This document shows, in pieces, positions 43,556-57,645 of a stretch of DNA of 64,000 nt. The notes beneath the pieces are model-generated. The model was not told the origin of the DNA and did not search any database. It saw nothing but the letters and a program-made list of their open reading frames with translations. Source of the DNA: Melastoma dodecandrum (taxonomy: Eukaryota > Streptophyta > Magnoliopsida > Myrtales > Melastomataceae); assembly GCA_029817715.1 (NCBI GenBank), contig JARUPY010000085.1, positions 6,200,001 through 6,264,000 of the forward strand, in the 5' to 3' direction. Both the position numbers and the translations under genes were made by a program. Within the stretch, counting starts at the first letter, position 1. Every line of letters starts with the position of its first letter.

Positions 43556-45746
43556 TTACTTGAAGCACTTGGCATCCAGAAGGGACTCGCCTTCAAACGG
43601 CTCGTGATCCTCGATCATCTGGTTCACGCGCTCCTTCTGTGCCTCGTCGTTGATGTCCACCTTCGTCCAGTCGTAGAGCTCCATGTCGTAGCACTCCTCC
43701 AACACAAAGGGAGGGATCTCACTCCCCCGGAAGAGCCACAGTCCCTTCACCTTGAAGGGCGGCTCCGACCCTATCACGAGCATCTTGCCAAAGGCATACT
43801 TGCGGGCCAGGTCCATTCGCTGCAGGAACCCACTCACTTTGTTCAGGGTGACGAAGGAGACGGTGTTCTCATCGTTGTACTTGTAATCGCAGAACCACAG
43901 GGAGTATCCCTCTGGGTCGTACATGTCCCAGAATCCTGATCAGCCAAAGGAAAAGGACAGGCGTTTAAGATCAAACACGAAGCGCATTTCAAATAACATC
44001 GCCGCATAAATTACCTTTGATGGCGACCTCGCGGAAGTTGGTCTTGGTGTTGGAATAGAGCCTCTTCCAATCATCAAGGACCATCTTGCTAGAAGGTAAC
44101 AGGTCAAGTGGATTCTTTGCCTTGGGCTTTGGTGCCTCTTCCTCCTCCTCTGGGGCAGCTGCCTTGGGCTCCGCTTTCTTCACCTCCTTCTTAGGCTCCT
44201 CCTTGGGTTTAGGCTTGGCAGCCTCCTTTGGCTGGGCAGGCTTCTTGGCGGATTGGACTGGCGGAACGGATTCAGTTTGCTTCACCTCGCCGAAGAATTT
44301 CTTGAAATTAGGCTGGTTGACCATGGTCCAGAAATATCTCTCAACGTGAGGGAACTCTGAGGTGAAGCTCTTCGTCATGAGATAGACAAAGCCGATGTAC
44401 AGGTTGCAAGCCATGATAATATCCGCCAACGTCACCGAGTGCCCAACCAGGAACGTGTTAGATGCAAGGTGGGTGTTCAAAGCAACCAGTGCCCTCTTCA
44501 AAGCAGCAATGGCAGCTTCCTCAGCCTATAAGAAAATGAGTTCATGTAAATACAATTTACAACGTGCAAACAGAACCAATTTTTGAGATGAGGCACACCG
44601 GAGGAAGGTACACTGCACGTCCCATTCTTGGCCTAATCCAGTTGACCAGATTGGAATCAATCTCCAAGGAAGAGAAGTCAATCCACTGCTCAATCTGACC
44701 CTGCAATGTGGGAAAACCAGATGGATGTCAGATGCCAGAAGCAGATATTCCCTTCCACAGATCCATAACACATGAAATCAAGCTTAAAAAGGCAACAAGA
44801 CAAAATATGATAAGGACATACATATTCAATTGGCGAGGACCCAAACAAGAGATTGCCTTCCTTCAACCGGGTTACTGTTCCAACATAACATAAAGTCAAC
44901 TTAAGAAAATCGTCAATTGGGTTATTGTAGTAAGACATACTAATGAAAAATAAAATATGCATTTATATACCATAGCGTGCAATTGCATTGCTCTCAAAGA
45001 TGGGGCCATGGGGAGTCTCCAGCACTGGAACCTGAAGATGGGATAATACAATGAGGAGAACAGACCGCCACATCAGCATCATACTGCTAAGCACCAAACC
45101 CGACAAAAGCATAGCGCTGACCACAATGGCTGACACCACAAACAATATACATATACATTCTATGGCTACATTGATTCAGCATGTCCTAGACAATGCAAGT
45201 CCAACAAATGATTGAGGAAGAGAAAGAGGAGAAACTTACAGAAGAAGAGCTGAACATCAATCCAAATGAGAGGCCATAAATCGGTAAATTCTACAAACAA
45301 TACCTTTCCAATAGGATTCATCTTGAGAAACTCGGGTGTTTTGTTGGAGACTCCCATCTCAAAATTCTCCACCACCTCAACCTTCACTCCAGAGTACTCC
45401 GCAACGATGAGTGCCTTGTAGACATTCTTATTTGTCTTCCCAGCATGAATAATCTACGTAGTAAACAGAACATCATAATAGCCACTTAAACTAAGTTAAT
45501 CTAAAAATGAAAGATGACACTGGACATCAATTATAACAGGGAAGAGTTCCCAAGTGCAAACTTCCCAGGGCAATCAGACGAAGAACAATGAATAACCACA
45601 TCGAATATGCTAAGAAGCAGCACAACATCCCTACACAAACAAACCGAGAACATCCGAGACACAGGCACAGCTCACTGCAGTCACGCATAGTCACAACGAC
45701 ATACAGATAAGAACAATAAGCACAAAATAAAACCCACCAGAGCCAT
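43556..45746 (-). CDS. Elongation factor 1B gamma subunit (eEF1B-gamma)
   Basis: Seven coding exons: 45746-45738, 45453-45304, 45031-44971, 44874-44822, 44700-44599, 44525-44015, 43935-43556. They give 421 aa in phase. The first coding exon holds only three codons (ATG GCT CTG), which gives the family's MAL-I start. The thioredoxin-like GST N-domain (PIGKVPVLETP, ESNAIARY) covers about 1-82, the GST C-domain about 90-215 with GHSVTLADIIMACNL, a Lys/Pro/Glu-rich linker about 222-262, and the conserved EF1G domain about 265-421 with GFWDMYDPEGYSLWFCDY and ending LLDAKCFK. It scaffolds the nucleotide-exchange complex that reloads eEF1A with GTP. Its leader reaches to about 46060, so it is divergent from the OPR-like gene. 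Confidence 0.95.
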
Positions 45747-46260
45747 GTCTTCGCGGATATCGCGTCGCTCCGATCACAGATCTGAACCAAAAAAACGAGC
45801 ACATTAGAATCCAATCCAATCGGCGAACACAACCGCCAAACAGCGCGAAACAAAATCCATCCACAATTAAGGAATCCAAAAAATCGATAGAAAACCAACG
45901 CGAATGGGCAGACAAAACCGAAGGACGAGCGATCGGATGGCGGTTGGTTACAGTTTGACGTGCCTCGGATTCGGCGGAGGGACGGGCGGAACCCGGGGGC
46001 AGGCAGTTCGTTGATTAGGGTTTCCGGGAAGGGAGTGAGCAATCAAAGAAATGGTACTTATACTGTCTCCGGATAGATTCGGGTCGGGTTATATCGTGAC
46101 CTGGTCGAAGTTTATTGGTTAAGAAGGAATTGTAAATAGGTGAGGGGTCAAGGTCAGCCATTGTCGGTCGATCAAAGGGAAACTACTGATTTTTCATTGC
46201 ATCGAAGTCGCAGGTCTCAGATTTTTACACGGGAATTCCGTAAAGAGGAAGGGGGGGGAT

Positions 46261-49015
<2,755 letters not shown>

Positions 49016-50021
49016 AGCATCATCTCCCACCGCGGGTCCTCGTCTCAATCCCAGAATATATTACCAGTGTTGTGCATGTGCATTTGATGATATAAAATCC
49101 TCTTCCCCTGCTTTTCATCAATCCGATTGATTGGAAACTCCCCCAGTTATTGTTTGGTTAATGGTGGTTTTGGTCTGATAGCACTTAATTCTTCTTCCTA
49201 CCTCTGACCACGTGCTGAACTGAAACCAGATCATGAATATCTGCTCGTGTTGGTCGCGTCAGTTGCAACCATTCAGGCCATGCTGTCTTTTGATGTCTTT
49301 GTCTGCCTTTTCTTCCGGACAGAAGGGCTTGTTAAAATGTCTGTCCCTGTGACAAGGACTAGGGAATGGGTGAAATGTCTCGGCCTTCCTTCCTCTTCCT
49401 TCATCTGTAGCCCTCAGCACGGTAACACCACCTTCCAGAAGTTGCCCTCGACCGAGTAGTTGGTGCTGAGCCGCACCGCCTTCGTCCTTCACCTGGATGT
49501 TGATCGTTATTACATCCCAGCAACCTTGACTAAAATTTGTTAATTTCATATCTCAAGTCTACACACCCCGTGTTACTTACATCTGGTCTTGTTGATTTGG
49601 ATCCTGCGAGGAGGATGGCAATGTGGCCCTCGTGGTCGTCCAACTATATGTCGACCGCGGCTCTCCGGGTTTGATATCCTCGACAAAAGGAAACAATCGG
49701 TCACTAGGCGTGCAGTAAAAGTGGAGGTCCTGATTCCTAATTCAGCACCATGTTCTCATGCACATCGACCAACATGTACCGTCATGTTATATTCAGATGA
49801 GGCTACATCACACGTCGGCAAGCATGAAATTACCCGAACGTCGAAGTATTCGCTGTCGTCGTGTTTCTCCCTAAAAGAACATCCTGAGGGAGAAAAAGGC
49901 TGATGAATCCAAGAGCATATAGTAATACTAAACTGCTAGACTAATGCCCTCCTGTGTCCAAGGCCTATACTCTAAGGTAAGATCACGAGGAAGATTGCAT
50001 ATTTACAGTGGCCTGTTTTAG
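49016..50021. other. RABA2 3' region and unassigned sequence
   Basis: The first few hundred bases are probably RABA2 3' UTR. Minus-strand open frames around 49260-49550 have no recognisable family. Nothing else is supported. Confidence 0.4.
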
Positions 50022-50899
50022 TCAATGAGACTGGACATTGGTGCCTCGCATCACCATATCCATCACGCCCAAACTGCTGTTCAGGATCAAGATCTCCCGG
50101 TCTACCTCCTCCTCCTCCTCCGTGAATGCCACCGCAAGCTGCAGTTTATAGACTTTAATATTGTGATCTGCCTCATCGATGTCCTCGGGCGTGCCTGAGG
50201 TGCTAAGACGGGGGGAGGCCCCTCGCCCAGATCAAGATAGGGCGTGCGCCTTGTCCTCAGACGCTCTGGTGCCGGATGCATTAAGGCGCTATTAAGGCAC
50301 CTTGTCATAAAATGGAGGGAAAAGCCCTCCCCTCCCGGATGCGCTGGCCTGATTGCCCCCAGACGCACATCTTCAGCCTTGGCCAAAGCTTCATGCTTCT
50401 CACCAGCCGAACATCCATGTTGTTGCTTGACTTGAAGGAGAGGACCGTTCATCTGATGATTCCGTTGCTGGGAAAGAGTTAGCACTACACCCCAAGACAA
50501 CACGCCCCTCAGTTTTTGCTGTTTCTAACTGTAGCGGATGCCGCCAAGAGATCCTAACCATCCGAGGTCGCCAAATCCTGAAAATTGTGCAAGACAATGA
50601 ACCCTAGATGAAGACTTCGAGCACAACAACTGAGCACCACATACCGAATGATAAAACCAATCATATATAAAGCCATCTGAACCCTAGTGAAACCAAATTA
50701 ACAGCACAATCACAGCCCTAATCACCTGGGACTTGCCGCCACGGGAAACAAACCACTTGCCATCGTAGTCGCTGATCTCGCTGGTCACCTCCACGACCGA
50801 TTCCTTGCGGAGGTAGCTGTTCTTCGCGGTCTCAAGCCCCCGTCGCAGGGTGGTGACCCGGTGGTCTCCGCCGGACGCTTCCTCTTCCGCATCGCCGGA
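50022..50899 (-). pseudogene. Remnant of a DUF724/Agenet gene
   Basis: Two islands resemble the intact gene just upstream. At 50899-50726 a frame reads ...YLRKESVVEVTSEISDYDGKWF, like the first Agenet module of the neighbour, and ends at a good donor (CAG/gtgatt); no ATG lies in that frame after the last stop. At 50231-50022 a frame reads EDIDEADHNIKVYKLQLAVA and ends in LNSSLGVMDMVM plus a few residues and a stop. It aligns with the neighbour's last coiled-coil residues EDVYESARKIKFYRQQLTLA ... MTSLDVIDTVME. The segment between, which should hold most of the protein, contains no continuous related frame and has short GC-rich repeats. A decayed partial tandem duplicate is the simplest reading. 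A very short expressed gene is less likely. Confidence 0.55.
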
Positions 50900-51239
50900 T
50901 CACGAGGACGACGTGATTCGGCGGGAAAGCAAACGGCGCGCATTTTCGCGTGCCTCCGCTCTGGCACTGTTAAAGTGATACTGCGGGCCGAGGGCATTCT
51001 TGTCATTTCAGATAGCCGTTGGTTTAATTTCTTACAGTCGATCGCTCGCTTCCCGCTTCTGTCAGTTCATAATCTAACTAGTTAACAATTCTTACATAGA
51101 CTAAACCAGGCGGCCGTAGCCGTCGTGGCTTATCAAAAAACCAACTATGACTAATACAACTGCACAGCCAAGTTTAAGTCATTCCAGTAGATAGACAAGG
51201 TTCGCTAGTACCTACTAGGAATCAGTAATTTGCATTCCT
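50900..51239. other. Spacer between DUF724 remnant and intact DUF724 gene
   Basis: No coding signal is recognised. The right side is the 3' UTR of the intact gene. Confidence 0.45.
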
Positions 51240-54200
51240 TCAGTCCACGAAATCAAACGGCACACTTTCCATGACCGTGTCAATCACGTCCAGACTGGTC
51301 ATCAGCGACGTGATCTCTAGCTCGTTTGCCTCCTTCTCCTGTAAAGCCAGAGTTAGTTGCTGCCTGTAGAACTTTATCTTGCGAGCGCTCTCGTAGACAT
51401 CTTCCACAAGCTTCTCATTCTTATGCTTGAGGTCCGAGATCCGGCAGCACACTTCTTTCTTCTTCTTGTCGACTTGTTCTTGCGTCCCTTTTAAGGAGTG
51501 GAGCTTCAAGACGCGGCGCTCGATGGTCTTGGTGTCGAAACCGTGCGTCTCGAGGGTGCGGAGAGTTTCCAAGCAATCCATGAAAGAACTCATGGGACTG
51601 TGAACCGATAACTTGATGACATTCTCCACCGTAGAAGCATAGGTGAGCATCATTCCAATGGCCAATCCTTCACGAGATCGTTCCTTTTTATCAATTAGGG
51701 GTTTAAAGTGAGGCTCCTGAGGGAACAGCCGAAGCATTTCTAACGCTTCCACAGCTTTCCAAATGGGCGATTTTTTTACGAACGGCAAGGATTGGCTTGT
51801 TACTTGACTGCCACTACTTCCTAACCGTCCCTCGTTTGGCGATACCACTGCCCCCTTGGAAACTGGTACTAACGCCTCATTAGCAAGATTAGAAGTACCT
51901 ACAGAGAGAAGTCACTACCATCAGGAAAGACCCTTAAACAGAAAGAAAACATCAGTAAAAAAAACAGCCAAGCGGAGAGGCATCAGCATTTAAAAAGTAG
52001 TTTCGCCCTTGAACCAACTTTTTCTCCTATCATTTCTCCAACAGAATCACTCATGTTTTGTTGAGTCCACAGCAGATCTCTCAATCAAACTTGAACACAC
52101 TCCACTTAATTATGTGTCCAAACCTTATCATTGGATGGTGGATGCCCCAGCTCATTCACAACAGTAATATTGGATGATAAGCAACAACTACTGAGGAAAG
52201 CCTCCTAACGCAAGTTGCGTCAGCTGTGCTTTCGACACTTTCTACACGATTTACAAAGAACGTGGATAAAACAACACAGTTAACCCGTCATGCAAACACT
52301 AAAGAGCAAAAAATTCCTTAGTAGTAGAGAGAAACAATTCAATCACTGGAAATGTATGGAGTTAACTATTTGCTCGCAGAAATGTTTGATGCTGAACATC
52401 ATGTTTATGACAAGAAAATCAAATGAATGGTGCATACCTGGCTCCTCATAAATCACATCCGTGCCCACAGCCTCCAGTTCCAAGGGTGGATTCCGGGGAA
52501 TATTCTCAGCTTTTTGAATCTCACCTAAAACACATAACAAATAAATGGTTCCATTAGCAATTTTGCCAACTCTTAGCTGATAACTTTTAGATAATTTAAT
52601 CAAAGATAGTGTAATATACTACGTGGGTCATGGGATTTGAACCCATTGCCATCAAATGCTAGACAATACATGGTATTTGAGTTAACACTGCCCACACAAT
52701 ATGAAGCTAATTCAACAGTTTGAAAGTTTAATTTGCCTTCAAGCATGGTTGTCGTCTCTCTTAGTGTTGAGCACTATATTATGGAAATACTCAAACGACC
52801 CCCTTTGAGCTTGAAACTAAATTTCCTTCCTTAAGTAATAATCTGACAAAATTTAGACCCCATACCTTGCTGCTCAGGAGGAGTCATTTCTGTCCCAACA
52901 GACTCACGAGTCTGTTCTTCCATGCATGGAATCTTGTGAACATTTTCATCTACTTGCATCTCACCTAAAGCAACACCAGGCAGCTAGTTAGATTACCGTT
53001 CTCGAAACATACTAGAGAAACTGTTCAATATCAATAAATATAATAAAAATTCAAAACGACTAGCAGGTGCTAGTAAGGCCCAGCTACGTGCATTAAACAA
53101 TAATACCCCCTCAATTAGGAGACCGTCAAATGGTAGATCTAGATACTTGCCTTCTCAGTCTAAAGAATTCTAATGTCCACATAAACATTATTAATGCATA
53201 CCCCGCTTTTCATTACTCAATTCTCTCCCAACAGCTATATGTGATTGATCTTCCATGGTTTGATCCTTCTGAATACCAACGGCTTCTGCAACTTCAGCTG
53301 AAAAAAGTAACAGAACAAGATCACCTTAATTGAGTCCTAACAATTAAGCATTACTATCACTCATGTACTGACTTTCCGGCAAAGGAGTAGGAATTCCCAC
53401 AAAAATCTGCTTCTTTGTTTTTCTTCTCTTAAACCCCCTCTTAAAATGGCTACTGTCCCTCACATTGGGAACGCTTCTTTCGGGGATCTCCTTATAATGC
53501 TGCAAACACATAATGAAAATAGCATAAGTGGAAGAGGGTATTCTATTCAACACATTAGCACTTCTGCCACATCACAGAACAATAAACAAAGTGAAAAGCA
53601 TAAATTCACATTATCATCAACTTATATTCCAGCAATATTAAATATTTCTGGAATCAGCATTTACTGAATTTCCAAAGCTTTAAACAACGAAATTAAGGAC
53701 ACTCCACGAAGTAAAAACTAAGCTTATGTTTGAACTAACGAATGTATTACATTGTTCAAGTTTCACGTCTGACTTCAATGAAAACCCCGCCAAGTAATTA
53801 AGTTCTGAATAATTGGACAAACAACTATGCCAAAGAACTTTCAACTGCAACAATGGGGGCTACTGCAGGCGGAAACCACTGGAACAAGAATGAAACCATG
53901 ACGGAAATCTGCAGGTTTTGCAATTCAGATAAAGTCTATACAGTTCATCGTCGAACATATTGTTACTTACACAATCTCTCAAGGGACTGATGCCACTGTC
54001 TCTCAAACCTACGCCAGGCGCCACGCAGCGTGAGGCACCATTAGGGTCTTCAATTGTTAATTCCGCTGATTTAGTACAAGGAAGAACAAATGGGTCCACA
54101 CAAGGTCCTTTGAGCTTCTTGGGAGGAGAATGAGTAGAACCGTTGTCAGGACATTCCACAGAAACTGTTTCCTGCTGACAGCCGGTTGATAGACAAGGAC

Positions 54201-55325
54201 TCAACTTTTGATCCAAAAGAGTGGTCGGCTCATTGACAGGCAACTCGGCACTAATCTCTGTGACAACTTCATGTTCGGGTTCCACAAATTCTTCAGGGCC
54301 GCTACGGCTGCTTTTGTTGGCAAGAGTCGCGTTGCCATCTTGTGTAACTATCAACTCCTGAAAAGTTTTGAAAAAAAAAACGTGCCATAGACCAGAAGAA
54401 AAATGATAACTCTCCAAGCCCAGAAAACATGCAAATTACTTCTTTTGCAACCCCCCATGTGCAAAATATTTATTTCGCGAGCCAGCAAATAGCCAACCAA
54501 TACAAGAGCAGTATAAGCAACCCTTCTTAAACAACCTTGGGCAATAAAGCAACACTGATGTAGATCCAACGAATATGAATTCATATCCACATTCATCAGC
54601 CAAAATAATTACACGTCACTCCAGCTACATGAATCTACTTCCCACCATACCATCAGCACCGAGATCATAAGAGAACAAATACTCTCCTAAGCTCGCGCAA
54701 ACTCTAGAAGCTGTCAGTTCGTTCAGAGCACAAGAAAAGCCAAATGGAAAGGCAAGAATCGAAGAACAGAAAACCCAAAAGAGTCGAGGCATTCCACCTG
54801 AAGCACATCATTACGGAGCCGGAACCACTTCCCATTCATCCAATCCAAATGCACCCTCAAGTCCTCCTTTCGGAACTCAATCTCATGCACAGGATCCTCA
54901 AACTCCACCACGTACCTTTCCTCCTTTTCATCATCACCACCATTACCATCCCCGACCCTAACCCTAGCCACATTCTGGACGATGCCCGTCCACCATCCGT
55001 CCCGCTCGAAGCAATCCACAAAGTCCCCCTCTCTAAAATCATCACCCACTTCCACCACGAACTTCGGGGGTAGAGGCCGGAGCAACACCTGGTCCACTTT
55101 CTCCCTAAGCAACAGCGTCCCCTCCTCGTTCACGAGATTGACGTACTCGATCAGCGCCAGGCGCTTGCTCTTGTGGCTTGACCAGGGATTCTCCGGCGGC
55201 TTCAACACCGTGGCCTCGAACCAAGAGCCAACGAGTCCTTCGGACTTGCTCGTCACCTCCACCTTCGAGCCCTTGGAGAGATGTAAATACTGCGGCTTGC
55301 TTAGGTAAGCATGCTTGACGGCCAT
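51240..55325 (-). CDS. Agenet and DUF724 domain protein
   Basis: Seven exons: 55325-54798, 54357-53971, 53499-53373, 53297-53202, 52964-52866, 52524-52438, 51898-51240. They give 660 aa in phase. Two Agenet (Tudor-like) modules fill residues about 12-165 (KGSKVEVTSKSEGLVGSWFE; GDFVDCFERDGWWTGIV; VEFEDPVHEIEF). A variable low-complexity middle includes a basic nuclear-localisation-like FKRGFKRRKTKK. The C-terminal DUF724 region, about 480-660, begins with LPFVKKSPIWKAVEALEM and ends in a coiled coil. Plant members are nuclear and thought to link chromatin or RNA to growth; some interact with each other through DUF724. Exons 4, 5 and 6 (96, 99 and 87 nt, all phase 1-1) encode similar peptides and look triplicated. 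A decayed partial copy lies just downstream. The gene is divergent from the cytochrome c-like gene. Confidence 0.85.
52622..52697 (-). other. tRNA-like remnant inside a DUF724 intron
   Basis: On the minus strand a perfect T-arm (ATGGG/loop TTCAAAT/CCCAT, 52630-52646) is followed by GACCCACG. About 60 nt upstream lies GTGTGGGC, which nearly pairs with it. The span of 76 nt fits a tRNA. The D-arm and anticodon arm are poor, so this is more likely a tRNA-derived short element or pseudo-tRNA than a working gene. Confidence 0.35.
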
Positions 55326-55674
55326 ATCCCGAAGGAATGGCCGAGAAGGCAGGGTTTGATCCTCGCTTGGGTGGCGCTCACGGGGACTGCGACGGCGGGG
55401 AAGCCGGGGAAAACGAAAATGCTTCGCTGCACGGGGAGGGCGTTTTTAGTCATTTCACGTGAGGCAGGCCTCGACGTAGATCCAGCCCGAAGGAAAGCCC
55501 ACCACACCGTCCAGTCGCGAAGCAAAGCAACAGCGCGCGGAATGGCGATGCCGCCTGAATCGCCACCCGTTTTCCCACCTCGGGTTTCTCCATTGCTGTC
55601 GAGCACTGCGCGATCTGGCGACGAATTCACTTCGAGAGTTAGTTGGTTAGTTAGTTAGTTAGTTACGGGGGGCC
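55326..55674. promoter_or_regulatory. Divergent region between the DUF724 and cytochrome c-like genes
   Basis: Only 349 bp separate the two start codons, so a bidirectional promoter is likely. It is GC-rich next to the DUF724 start. A run of TTAG repeats (about 55645-55665) lies in the cytochrome c leader. Confidence 0.45.
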
Positions 55675-56824
55675 ATGGGGGCCATGGTGACGTTCACGGA
55701 AGCACCTCCCGGGGATGTGAAGTCGGGGGAGAAGATATTCAAGACCAAGTGCGCTCGGTGCCACACCGACGACGAGGGCGCCGGTCATAAGCAAGGTCGT
55801 TGATTGTTCTGTTCTTCCTCCTACCGATTTTGATAGATTATTGCGGAGAATTGACAGAAGTTTGCGGATCGACGGGCATTCGTCGTGATTGATCTCCAGA
55901 TGATTAGCAATAGGCCGGGTTTACTCTTTTTGGTGTTTTTTCGTGATGGGGCTTCGGATTTCCAGAAAGTTTTAGCTGGTCTAAGATTTCTTGTATGATG
56001 AAATTGGTTCTAGTGTGTGCTGGCTAAGTGTGTCTGAGCTCGATCGGTGCAGTTCTATTCGAGTTCATGGTTGAAAGCGATTTCGCTCGCGCATTCATCT
56101 TTGAATTAATGTGTTGTGGACTGTCTGCTGGAAGCAATATGAACCGGAGTCGAAGCTCTTCACTTGGTTATATCTGGGATCGGGAGTGCCACTTAGGGAC
56201 ATTGCTAATGCGAGTACTTTATAAATCAGCTGTTTGCTCGATGACATGCTCTAGAAAAGAAACATCTTCAATGAGCAATCGCGCTTGCGGTACTATCCTT
56301 ACATGTTTGATAGACCAATAAAATCATTATGAAAGGTTAGGCTTCGGACTGTGTCTGCATTAAGCCTTACTTTCATAACCATAACATGGTTATCAGTTGC
56401 CCCTATGAACAGATTTCCGCTTCTTTTCTACTGCAAGACAACCTTACTTTAATTTCTGATTGGTGCTTTGTTGCTCTTTTTAATTTCAAATTGTGCCTAT
56501 TGGTCGTGTCACTGTAGTTTATATGCTTTTTCTGCATTAACTTGGGAAGAATGGGGTTTCTCTAAGATGACTGCGCTGCTGTCTCTCGAGTTCCTCAGTT
56601 CTCTTGTTCCTATTCAATCCCTCATTTTCCAGTATGGTCAGCAATCAATCTGTTAATCTTTCTTCGCAAATCAATTGCTTAAAACAGGGAAATCTGAATG
56701 GTTTGTTTGGAAGGCAGTCTGGCACCACGGCAGGATACTCTTGTTCTGCTGCAGATGCAAACAAGACATGGCTGTTATCTGGGGAGAGAACACGTTGTAC
56801 GATTACTTGCTCATCCTTAAGAAG
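55675..56824 (+). pseudogene. Truncated cytochrome c gene with two compensating frameshifts
   Basis: Exon 1 (55675-55795) is intact and encodes a cytochrome c start: [18 protein letters not shown], then ARCH, giving the haem-binding CxxCH, and GAGHKQ. It ends at a donor in the family position. Exon 2 (56688-56824) carries [20 protein letters not shown] in one frame and [19 protein letters not shown] in another. Relative to normal plant cytochrome c, about 2 nt are missing at the start of the exon, 6 nt are added at AADANK, and 1 nt is missing before the Met. The spliced frame therefore stays open but reads nonsense for about 26 residues. The third exon, with YIPGTKM and the Met haem ligand, was not found downstream. 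A functional electron carrier is not expected. It could still be transcribed. Confidence 0.7.
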
Positions 56825-57306
56825 GTACAAAGCAACCTCTTCTACAGTTTTATGTTGTCTCGGAAATTCCATATACTTTGATATGGAGTTGCAATGATTG
56901 GACATTCTGCATTCCTTGATTCGTCGCTGGTACGATTAGTTTTTCCGTATACTTTGATTTGTAGTTGGAATGATTAGTTTTCTGTTTTTATTTAAAGAAG
57001 ATTTTGTTGACCAAGCTCGGATTGGCTGCATACGAATGATTTTTTCCTACCAGCTGAACTCATCTTGACTGAGACTACCGCGAGTCCTTTTTGTATTCAG
57101 TCTATTGTTTTTCATTTCTGCCAACCAAATTCAGTCAAGATTTTGAGAGGCTTATGGTGTTGAGGCTGACGTGAACATATTTCCTTGGCATTATCTACCT
57201 AAGAGATTCTTCATTTTATCCTGGTCATCTGTGGTAGGAGTAATGGAGATTAAATCAATTAGTTTCCCTGGCCTTTTATGAATTTGGTCATCCGAGAGGG
57301 CCGGCA
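56825..57306 (+). other. Downstream of the cytochrome c remnant
   Basis: AT-rich; no third cytochrome c exon is recognisable. A stretch near 57150 containing ATGGTGTTG is at best a very weak echo of the expected MVF region. Confidence 0.35.
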
Positions 57307-57645
57307 CATCGATTTTTAGAACATGATGTCGGTTCCGAGTGGTCATTATCAAGGTTTTGTTTAGGCCTTATGTGTGCTTGCGGTGATGATTAGGTGCATC
57401 GATTTTTAGAACATGATGTTGGTTGCGAGTGGTCAGGTTTTGTTTAGGCCTTATGTGTGCTTGCGGTGATGATTAGGCGCATCGATTTTTAGAACATGAT
57501 GTTGGTTGCGAGTGGTCAGGTTTTGTTTAGGCCTTATGTGTGCTTGCGGTGATGATTAGGCGCATCGATTTTTAGAACATGATGTTGGTTGCGAGTGGTC
57601 AGGTTTTGTTTAGGCCTTATGTGTGCTTGCGGTGATGATTAGGCG
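57307..57645 (+). repeat. 83-bp tandem repeat, four copies
   Basis: Each unit starts CATCGATTTTTAGAACATGA and ends TGATGATTAGGCG. Copies are at 57307-57396 (90 bp, diverged, with a short insertion), 57397-57479, 57480-57562 and 57563-57645 (83 bp each, nearly identical). The array ends abruptly after gcgca. Confidence 0.95.

Noticed and set aside
49259..49549. Minus-strand open frame of 96 codons downstream of RABA2
   Set aside because: No recognisable motif or splice partner; probably chance within the RABA2 3' region.
50785..51006. Minus-strand open frame starting MTRMPSARS
   Set aside because: It overlaps the Agenet remnant in another frame, is Arg/Pro-rich from GC-rich DNA and shows no family resemblance.
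57130..57180. Possible decayed third exon of cytochrome c
   Set aside because: Only ATGGTGTT is shared with the expected region, which is within chance.
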